From contig CAVOWL010000003.1 of assembly GCA_963700105.1 (NCBI GenBank), positions 1 through 64,000 of the forward strand: a stretch of DNA of 64,000 nucleotides, given 5' to 3'. This document shows positions 58,514 to 64,000 of this stretch, piece after piece. The position numbers and the translations under genes are program-made. The notes below the pieces were generated by a model. That model did not search any database, had not been told where the DNA came from, and was given only the letters and a program-made list of their open reading frames with translations. Origin of the DNA: CAVUWL01 sp963700105. Lineage in GTDB: Bacteria > Actinomycetota > Thermoleophilia > Solirubrobacterales > 70-9. Numbering within the stretch: the first letter of the stretch is position 1; each line of letters begins with the position of its first letter.

Positions 58514-59359
58514 ATGTGGAGACTTGCCGATCGCAGGCTTGACCTCACCACGCCACTGGCGGTCGGGATCGTCAACGTGACGGCCGATTCGATGTTTGAG
58601 GGCGCCCGCAGCGAGACGCCCGAGCGGGCCGCCAGCGACGGCTTCGCTCTAGTGGAGGCCGGTTTTGAAATGCTTGACCTGGGAGCGGTGGCGGCCCGAA
58701 GCGGTCCGCCGGTCCCGCTTGAGGACGAGGCCGCGGCGCTGGTTCCAGCGCTGGGGCGCTTGCTCGCAGCCGGCGTGCCGCTCTCTGCCGACACCTTCTC
58801 GGTCGAGGTTGCGCGGCGGGCCCTGGCAGCCGGGGCGGTCGCGATCAACGACATATCGGGTGGTTCAGAGGAGATGTTGGCGCTGGTTGCCGAGAGCGGA
58901 TGCGGCTACGTGATGATGCACATCGAGGGGCCGCCGCGGCAGGAGCGCCCCTGGCCCCGCTACGACGATGTCGTCGATCACCTCAAGGCGTGGTTTGAGC
59001 GCAACCTGAATCGCGCCCGCGAGTACGGGGTCGGCGAGGAGCAGATCGCGATCGATCCGGGCCTCGACTTCGACCTCAGCCCCGAGCACGATCTCGAGAT
59101 CCTGCGGCGCTTGGGCGAGCTCGGCGCGCTCGGGCGCCCGCTCTATATATCGCTCTCGCGGAAGGACTTCATCGGGGCGGTTTTGGGGGGTTCCTGGCGG
59201 GCCCGGGTGGCGCCGGCAGAGCGCGAGTGGGGCAGCGCCGCCGCCGCTGCCCTCGCCGTTGCCCGCGGCGCCGACGTGCTTCGCGTCCACGATCGCAGCG
59301 TCCTGCAGGCGATCAGGGTTGCGGCGCGGATTCGGGGCTCGGTCAGGAGCGCTGGCTAG
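58514..59359 (+). CDS. folP: Dihydropteroate synthase-like protein (divergent)
   Basis: 281 aa with the DHPS TIM barrel: 'GIVNVTADSMFEGA' (family GILNVTPDSFSDGG), 'MLDLGAVAARSG' (family D.GGESTRPG), 'AINDISGGSEEML', 'MMHIEGPPR', 'DPGLDFDLSPEH', 'SLSRKDFIG' and 'DVLRVHD'. DHPS joins p-aminobenzoate to hydroxymethyl-dihydropterin in folate synthesis. The two loops that bind pterin pyrophosphate and pABA are clearly altered, so it may be a sulfonamide-insensitive form or a non-folate paralogue. Its TAG shares a base with the helicase GTG. Confidence 0.75.
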   Translation: MWRLADRRLDLTTPLAVGIVNVTADSMFEGARSETPERAASDGFALVEAGFEMLDLGAVAARSGPPVPLEDEAAALVPALGRLLAAGVPLSADTFSVEVARRALAAGAVAINDISGGSEEMLALVAESGCGYVMMHIEGPPRQERPWPRYDDVVDHLKAWFERNLNRAREYGVGEEQIAIDPGLDFDLSPEHDLEILRRLGELGALGRPLYISLSRKDFIGAVLGGSWRARVAPAEREWGSAAAAALAVARGADVLRVHDRSVLQAIRVAARIRGSVRSAG

Positions 59360-61647
59360 TGGCAAAAAGCCTCCTGCAGACGCCCTGGGCGATCGCGCTG
59401 GATGCCGCTCGTCGCGACGGGCGCGTCGTCGCCGAAACCGCCGAGCCGCCGCGTCGCGGGCGGGCGGTTGGGCTTCCCTCGCGCCTTGACCGGGGCCTCG
59501 CCACGGCGCTTAAAGCAGCGGGGATTGAGCGCCTTTATTCTCACCAGCGCGACACGTTTGAGGCCGCTGCCCGCTCGGATCTGATCATCACCAGCGGCAC
59601 CGCATCGGGTAAGAGCCTCGCCTTCAACCTGGCCGTGCTCGACGGGATCGCCCGCGATCCCAAGCGCCGCGCGCTCTATCTCTATCCGACCAAGGCGCTG
59701 GCCCAGGATCAGGCGCGAAAGCTCGGCGAGCTGCGAGCACCGGGGCTGCGCGAGGCGATCTATGACGGCGACACGCCGCGTCAGGAGCGCCCCGCGATTC
59801 GCCGCCAGAGCAACCTCGTCCTGACCAACCCCGACATGCTCCACGTCGGCCTGCTCCCCCACCACCGGAGCTGGGGTGATTTCCTCGCCAACCTGAGCTG
59901 GGTGATCGTCGATGAGGCCCACACCTATCGCGGCGTCTTCGGCTCACACGTCGCAAACGTGTTGCGGCGCCTGCGCCGCGTCGCCCGCGCCTACAACGCG
60001 GAGCCCCGCTTCCTGCTCGCCTCGGCGACGATCGCCAACCCGGTCGAGCTGGCCGAGGCACTGGTAGGCACCGAGTTTGAGTTGGTCGATGGCGATGGGG
60101 CGCCGCGGGTCGGCCGCGAGATCGCGATGTGGAATCCGCCGCTGATCGACAAGGCGAGCGGCGCGAGGCGCTCCTCACTCGCGGAGGCGGCCGACCTTGT
60201 TGCCGACCTGGTCGCCCAGGAGGTGCGAACCATCTGCTTCCTCAAAAGCCGGCGAGGAATCGAGTTGATCCAGCGCTTTGCCGGCGAGAACCTGCGCGCC
60301 CGGGGAAGGCCCGAGCTGGCGCAGCGGATCGCTCCCTATCGCGGTGGCTACACGCCGCAGCAGCGCCGCGATATCGAGGCACGACTCAGCAGCGGCGATC
60401 TGCTTGCCGTCGTTGCGACCGACGCCCTCGAACTGGGGATCGACATCGGCGAGCTTGAGGCGGCGGTATGCGTGACCTTTCCCGGCACCGTCGCCAGCTT
60501 GCGCCAGATGTGGGGGCGGGCGGGTCGGCGGGCCCGCGGGCTGGCCGTCTACGTCGCCGGCCCCGACGCGCTCGATCAGTTCTTCTGCCGCCACCCGGGG
60601 GAGTTCCTGCAGCGCCCCGTCGAGGCGGCGATTCTCGATCCCGATAACGAGCAGATCGCCTCTCGCCACCTCCTGGCGGCAGCCTATGAGCTGCCGCTGA
60701 GCGCCGCCGATCAGGAGATCTTTGGCGCAGGGTGGCGACAGCGCAGCGACCGCCTCCTGGCCGCGGGGGAGCTGCGCCGCGCCGGTAGCGGGCTCTTGCC
60801 GCGCCGCAGCGGTTTCGTGGCCTCCAGGATCGCCCTGCGATCGGCCTCGGCTGAGGCGGTGGCGGTGATCGAGCGCGACTCAGGAGAGATGCTGGGGCTG
60901 GTTGAGGCCGAGCGGGCCTTCACCACGATCCATCCCGGCGCGATTTATCTGCACATGGGGCGCTCGTATGAGGTCGAGGGGCTCGACCTCGATGCGGCTC
61001 GGGCAATCGTCTCGCGCTTTGACGGGGACTGGTACACGCGTCCCAAGAAGGAGACAGAGATCCAGATCGGGCGGCTGCGCGAGCAGCGCCACGTGGGCGG
61101 GGTCGAGTTGGCCTTCGGTGAGGTCTCCGTCACCGAGCAGGTGATCGCCTACCAGCGGGTCTCGATCTCCGAGCAGGAGCCGATCGATATCGTCGCGCTG
61201 GAGCTCCCGGAGCAAAGCTTCCTAACCCAGGCGCTCTGGTACACGCTCGGGGAGCGGCTCGGCGCCAGCCTGCCGCTCGAGGTTTTGCTCGGTTCGCTGC
61301 ACGCCACCGAGCACGGCCAGATCGCGGTCCTGCCGCTGATCGCGATGTGTGATCGCTGGGACATCGGCGGCCTCTCGACCAACGTTCATTTCCAGACCGG
61401 TCGCCCGACGATCTTCATCTACGACGGCCATCCCGGAGGCGTCGGCATCGCCCTGCGCGGCTATCGTTGCTTCGAGCGCCTCCTCGGCGACGCCGAGCGC
61501 CTGATCGCCGAATGTCCCTGCGAGTCCGGCTGCCCCTCCTGCGTACAGAGCCCCAAGTGCGGCAACCTGAACGAGCCGTTGAACAAGGCCGGGGCCCTGG
61601 CGCTACTGCAGGGGCTGAGCAGAATCGATGAAGACGATTCCGCCTAG
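59359..61647 (+). CDS. DEAD/DEAH superfamily 2 helicase, MrfA/Hrq1 type
   Basis: 762 aa. Helicase motifs: 'LIITSGTASGKSLAFNLAVL' (motif I, ~75-94), 'LYLYPTKALAQDQ', 'VIVDEAHTYRGVFG' (motif II), 'LLASATIANP' (III), 'LAVVATDALELGIDIG' (V) and 'QMWGRAGRRARG' (VI). The C-terminal DUF1998-type domain ends with a four-Cys cluster 'CPCESGCPSCVQSPKCGN', the MrfA/Hrq1 metal site. Bacillus MrfA repairs mitomycin-type DNA damage as a 3'-5' helicase; a repair role here is inferred. GTG 59359 overlaps the folP stop by one base; longer in-frame starts lie within folP. Confidence 0.88.
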   Translation: MAKSLLQTPWAIALDAARRDGRVVAETAEPPRRGRAVGLPSRLDRGLATALKAAGIERLYSHQRDTFEAAARSDLIITSGTASGKSLAFNLAVLDGIARDPKRRALYLYPTKALAQDQARKLGELRAPGLREAIYDGDTPRQERPAIRRQSNLVLTNPDMLHVGLLPHHRSWGDFLANLSWVIVDEAHTYRGVFGSHVANVLRRLRRVARAYNAEPRFLLASATIANPVELAEALVGTEFELVDGDGAPRVGREIAMWNPPLIDKASGARRSSLAEAADLVADLVAQEVRTICFLKSRRGIELIQRFAGENLRARGRPELAQRIAPYRGGYTPQQRRDIEARLSSGDLLAVVATDALELGIDIGELEAAVCVTFPGTVASLRQMWGRAGRRARGLAVYVAGPDALDQFFCRHPGEFLQRPVEAAILDPDNEQIASRHLLAAAYELPLSAADQEIFGAGWRQRSDRLLAAGELRRAGSGLLPRRSGFVASRIALRSASAEAVAVIERDSGEMLGLVEAERAFTTIHPGAIYLHMGRSYEVEGLDLDAARAIVSRFDGDWYTRPKKETEIQIGRLREQRHVGGVELAFGEVSVTEQVIAYQRVSISEQEPIDIVALELPEQSFLTQALWYTLGERLGASLPLEVLLGSLHATEHGQIAVLPLIAMCDRWDIGGLSTNVHFQTGRPTIFIYDGHPGGVGIALRGYRCFERLLGDAERLIAECPCESGCPSCVQSPKCGNLNEPLNKAGALALLQGLSRIDEDDSA

Positions 61648-62170
61648 CAGCGGCCATCCCCAGCGCCAGGTCTCGGTGATCGGGTCGGGTAGCTGCGCGC
61701 AGAGCTCGGCGCCCGCGCGGCTCGCCGAGGATGTCGGCCGGCGCCTCGCCGAGCTCGGGATAGCGGTGATCTGCGGTGGCCGTGGGGGTGTTATGGAGGC
61801 GGTATCTCGGGGAGCAAATCGGGCCGGTGGCACGGTGATCGGGATCGTTCCCGGCACCTCTCTGGGAGAGGCCAACCCCGAATGCACCCAGGTCATTGCG
61901 AGCGGGGTGGGCGCCGCCCGAAACCTCGCGGTGGTTGCCTCCGGCGAGGTCGTCATTGCGATCGGCGGCGAGTGGGGAACGTTGTCGGAGATCGGCCATG
62001 CCCGCAGCATCGGCAGGGTGGTCGTGGCATTGCAAAGCTGGACGCTGAGCGGGCCCGAGATGATGCGGGAGGCACCGGGGCTTTTGGTCGTGCAATCAGC
62101 CGAGCAGGCCGTGGAGGCCGCGATCGCGATCCTCACCGAGTCAAGGGAGCGCCCTGGTCTCAGTCACTGA
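61628..62170 (+). CDS. LOG-like protein (TIGR00725-type, Rossmann fold)
   Basis: 180 aa. 'VSVIGSGSC', 'VICGGRGGVMEAVSRGA' (~56-72) and 'AIGGEWGTLSEIGHA' (~121-135) match the lysine-decarboxylase-like/LOG fold used by cytokinin riboside 5'-monophosphate phosphoribohydrolases; TIGR00725-type members are small and of unproven activity. The typical 'PGG.GT..E' loop appears as 'GGEWGTLSE'. The gene overlaps the helicase end by 20 nt and the convergent GNAT by 11 nt. Confidence 0.78.
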   Translation: MKTIPPSSGHPQRQVSVIGSGSCAQSSAPARLAEDVGRRLAELGIAVICGGRGGVMEAVSRGANRAGGTVIGIVPGTSLGEANPECTQVIASGVGAARNLAVVASGEVVIAIGGEWGTLSEIGHARSIGRVVVALQSWTLSGPEMMREAPGLLVVQSAEQAVEAAIAILTESRERPGLSH

Positions 62171-62651
62171 TGGCGAACAGTCGCGCCATGATCAGCGCCG
62201 AGCGCAGCGAGCCATCGAGGCGGCGGTAGTGATCGCGCCGCAGGCCCTCCTGTTCAAACCCCAGCGACCGATAGAGGGCGATCGCGGCGACGTTGTCGGG
62301 GAAGACCTCGAGTTCGATCTTGTGCACAGCGGCGGGCCTCGCCTCAAGGGCTGCCTCGATCAGGCTGCGCCCGCCGCCCCGCCCTCGCCACTGCGGCAGG
62401 ATCCACATTCCCAGGGAGCTCACTCCCTTTGCCTGGGTGGGGTGGATCCCCAAGCAGCCGACCAGCTCGCTGCCCTCCTGCAGGACGAAGACGCGTGGCT
62501 GATCCCCCTCGAGGGCGCGGCGATAGCGCAGGGCCAGCTCCTCGGTCGGCGTGGAGGACTCGGTTGCAAGCCAGCGCCCCTCATCGACGACGATCTTCAT
62601 CGCTTTTGCGATTGACTCACAATCGGCAGTGGTTGCCGCTCTGACCTTCAT
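62160..62651 (-). CDS. GNAT-family N-acetyltransferase
   Basis: 163 aa, one GNAT domain: 'VGCLGIHPTQAKGVSSLGMW' and the acetyl-CoA pyrophosphate loop 'PQWRGRGGGRSLIEAAL' (~87-103), then 'LEVFPDNVAAIALYRSLGFE' (~114-133). Substrate unknown (RimI/phosphinothricin-type relatives are many). ATG 62651 follows TATCCT by 6 nt on the minus strand. Divergent from the methyltransferase over only 35 bp. Confidence 0.88.
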   Translation of the reverse strand: MKVRAATTADCESIAKAMKIVVDEGRWLATESSTPTEELALRYRRALEGDQPRVFVLQEGSELVGCLGIHPTQAKGVSSLGMWILPQWRGRGGGRSLIEAALEARPAAVHKIELEVFPDNVAAIALYRSLGFEQEGLRRDHYRRLDGSLRSALIMARLFAISD

Positions 62652-62657
62652 CGGCCG

Positions 62658-62663
62658 AGGATA
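62658..62663 (-). promoter_or_regulatory. -10 element of GNAT gene (leaderless type)
   Basis: Minus-strand TATCCT, 6 nt before the ATG at 62651, in a 35-bp divergent intergenic region. Confidence 0.4.
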
Positions 62664-62674
62664 AGTGGCGAGCT

Positions 62675-62680
62675 TAAGAT
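62675..62680 (+). promoter_or_regulatory. -10 element of methyltransferase gene (leaderless type)
   Basis: TAAGAT, 6 nt before ATG 62687. Any -35 for this gene must lie within or beyond the GNAT start region. Confidence 0.4.
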
Positions 62681-62686
62681 GGGCGA

Positions 62687-63457
62687 ATGCATCAGAGATC
62701 GGTCCGCGAAGAGTTCACCCACCAGTCTCGCTCCTTTGCCCAAAGCCCCGTGATGTCGAGCGCCGAGACCCTCGGTGCGCTGCTTGAGATGGTGCCCGCC
62801 GAGGGTAATTCGCGCTGCCTGGAGGTGGCCTGCGGGCCGGGGCTGATCGCCCGCGGGTTGGCCGAGCGGGTTGACTCGGTACACGGCGTTGACCTGACCC
62901 CGGCGATGATCGAGCTTGCCCGCGAGGAGGCGATCGAGGCCGGTCTGAAAAACGTCAGCTTCTCGCTCGGCGATGCGACGGCGCTGCAGTTTGAGCCGGG
63001 CAGCTTCGATGGCGCGCTGACCCGCTTCAGCCTGCACCACATCCCGGCGCCCAAGCGAGTACTGGTCGAGCTGGTGCGGGTCCTGCGCCCCGGTGGCTGG
63101 CTGATTGTCGGAGACCACATCAGCGACGAGGATCTCGAGGCGGCGGCCTGGCACGAGGAGATCGAGCGGCTGCGCGACCCCTCGCACTGGGCCTGCCTGA
63201 CGGCGGAGCGGCTGCGCCGTTTCGGCGCCGAGCTTGGCCTGAGGCTCGAGAGCGAGCGGTTGATCGCGCTGGACCTCGATTTCCAGGAGTGGCTGGGCCG
63301 CGGCTCCGGCGGCCCCGCTGCGGACACCCTGATCGAGGAGCTGATCGCCGATCCTCCGCCCCACACTGAGAAATTCAGAATCATCGGCGAGAGGGGACAG
63401 CGGCGCCTTCGGCTTAGCTATTGGCTCGGCCGCTGGCGGCTGCCGGGCCAAAGCTGA
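62687..63457 (+). CDS. Class I SAM-dependent methyltransferase
   Basis: 256 aa. SAM motif I 'CLEVACGPGLIARGLA' (~44-59), acidic end of strand 2 in 'VHGVDLTPAMIELAR' (~66), 'FSLGDATALQFEPGSFDGAL' (~92-111), 'FSLHHIPAPKRVLVELVRVL' and 'RPGGWLIVGD'. The layout is that of UbiE/Methyltransf_11-type small-molecule methyltransferases; the acceptor is unknown. Its last 40 bases overlap the convergent glycosidase gene. Confidence 0.88.
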   Translation: MHQRSVREEFTHQSRSFAQSPVMSSAETLGALLEMVPAEGNSRCLEVACGPGLIARGLAERVDSVHGVDLTPAMIELAREEAIEAGLKNVSFSLGDATALQFEPGSFDGALTRFSLHHIPAPKRVLVELVRVLRPGGWLIVGDHISDEDLEAAAWHEEIERLRDPSHWACLTAERLRRFGAELGLRLESERLIALDLDFQEWLGRGSGGPAADTLIEELIADPPPHTEKFRIIGERGQRRLRLSYWLGRWRLPGQS

Positions 63458-64000
63458 CGCAGGGCGAGAATCGCGAAGGCGTGTGACCAGGCCAGCGGGG
63501 TGGTCGAGTGCGGGAGCCCCTCCCTGGCTCCCACTCGCTCGGGGAAAAGCCCGGTCGGGGTGGCGCTGCGACGCAGATCGCCAAGCAATCTGAGCGCCGC
63601 CCCGCGTTCTCCCAGGGCCGCCAGGCTCCAGGCACTCCAGGCGGTCGGTGCACTCCACGGTTCGGCCCCTGGCCAGTCTTCGGCCGGCAGGATTCCGAAT
63701 CTGCCCCCGCGCGAGGTCAATCGATCCAGGGTCCTTCGAACCGCCGCAAAAAGTGTCGGTTGGGGAAAGGGGCGCACCGCCCAGGCGGCGGCTGAATCAA
63801 GGCCGGAGGCGGGGTCATGGGCGCTTCGCTCAAGTCCCGCTGGGGAACCGAACAGCTTCAGAATTCTCGCGGCGGGAAGGCGGGATGCGATCGCGTTGGC
63901 GAGGAAGTCGCCACTTTGCCCAGATCGCTCCTGATAATCGTTTCGGTCCCGCCAGTTGAGTTTTGCTCCCCTCCTTTGTAGGCGCCGCGCGGCGCTCCGC
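63418..64000 (-). CDS. GH15-like glycosidase (glucoamylase/trehalase type), C-terminal part
   Basis: The minus-strand frame is open from its TAG at 63418-63420 to the window edge, giving ~193 C-terminal residues of a longer protein. 'GRFGILPAEDWPGAEPWSAP', 'TAWSAWSLAALGE', 'PTGLFPERVGAREGLPHSTT' and 'PLAWSHAFAILALRQLWPGS' match the end of GH15 family (alpha/alpha-barrel) enzymes, which hydrolyse alpha-glucosides such as starch fragments or trehalose. The catalytic acid and base positions cannot be checked because the N-terminal and central parts lie outside. It overlaps the methyltransferase gene tail-to-tail by 40 nt. Confidence 0.75.
   Translation of the reverse strand, partial: RSAARRLQRRGAKLNWRDRNDYQERSGQSGDFLANAIASRLPAARILKLFGSPAGLERSAHDPASGLDSAAAWAVRPFPQPTLFAAVRRTLDRLTSRGGRFGILPAEDWPGAEPWSAPTAWSAWSLAALGERGAALRLLGDLRRSATPTGLFPERVGAREGLPHSTTPLAWSHAFAILALRQLWPGSRQRPSQ

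Noticed and set aside
1..64000. Mobile elements, CRISPR arrays, phage genes, toxin-antitoxin pairs
   Set aside because: I saw no transposase or integrase motifs, no regularly spaced short repeats and no flanking duplications; the partial tRNA-Asp at the edge shows no attachment-site duplicate in the window.

Overview
The window looks like chromosomal DNA of a high-GC actinobacterium, most likely class Thermoleophilia (Solirubrobacterales). That placement is an inference from gene style: very large secreted NHL/Fn3-like proteins with a 'DCRAYELVS' motif and Lys/Arg-rich tails, a DUF2600 protein, PucR, DtxR and TetR regulators, and many start codons sitting 6-10 nt after a TANNNT -10 element (leaderless style). 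No phage, insertion sequence, CRISPR array or replication origin is visible.

Region 1 (1-17500) is the accessory and most unusual part. After the 3' half of a tRNA-Asp comes about 1 kb without a convincing gene, then five large exported proteins (576, 1262, 1039, 1646 and 963 aa). All four junctions overlap as GTGA or ATGA with a Shine-Dalgarno inside the upstream gene, so this is one translationally coupled operon. Its layout is A-(B-C)-(B'-C'): B and B' are NHL/Fn3-like/PD40-like proteins with the 'DCRAYELVS' motif, and C and C' are paralogues built from four divergent copies of a Cys-containing module. No function can be assigned; a cell-surface or envelope assembly is the simplest reading.

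Region 2 (17501-29100): a gene-poor gap with a strong hairpin; an MMPL/RND-type exporter broken into two overlapping frames by an apparent one-base loss in a G-run, preceded by a candidate coupled leader peptide; two small exported proteins; a DUF2600 (YtpB-like) protein; a TetR regulator and a double-headed TetR protein; a DJ-1/PfpI-like protein; and two tandem S51 peptidase paralogues.

Region 3 (29100-41500): ferritin and an enolase-superfamily enzyme, then a nitrogen/carbon catabolic block: amine/amino-acid FAD oxidase, CoA-acylating semialdehyde dehydrogenase (MmsA type), universal stress protein, APC permease, class III aminotransferase, PucR regulator, alanine dehydrogenase and an aminobutyraldehyde-type dehydrogenase. 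Together they could import an amine or omega-amino acid, transaminate it with pyruvate, recycle alanine and oxidise the aldehydes. The block ends in a perfect 15-bp hairpin.

Region 4 (41500-47600): a small unknown protein, dodecin and rhodanese, then an assimilatory sulfate operon (sulfite/nitrite reductase, APS/PAPS reductase, ATP sulfurylase, APS kinase) with a convergent PHP phosphoesterase that could remove the pAp by-product.

Region 5 (47600-64000): another exported repeat protein, biotin carboxylase/BCCP, a HAD hydrolase, succinyl-CoA synthetase (sucCD) with an overlapping aminotransferase, an iron module (DtxR-type repressor and FTR1 permease with a DtxR-box), a HAD phosphatase, a divergent dihydropteroate synthase coupled to an MrfA/Hrq1-type helicase and a LOG-like protein, a GNAT, a methyltransferase, and the C-terminal part of a GH15-like glycosidase running off the window end.
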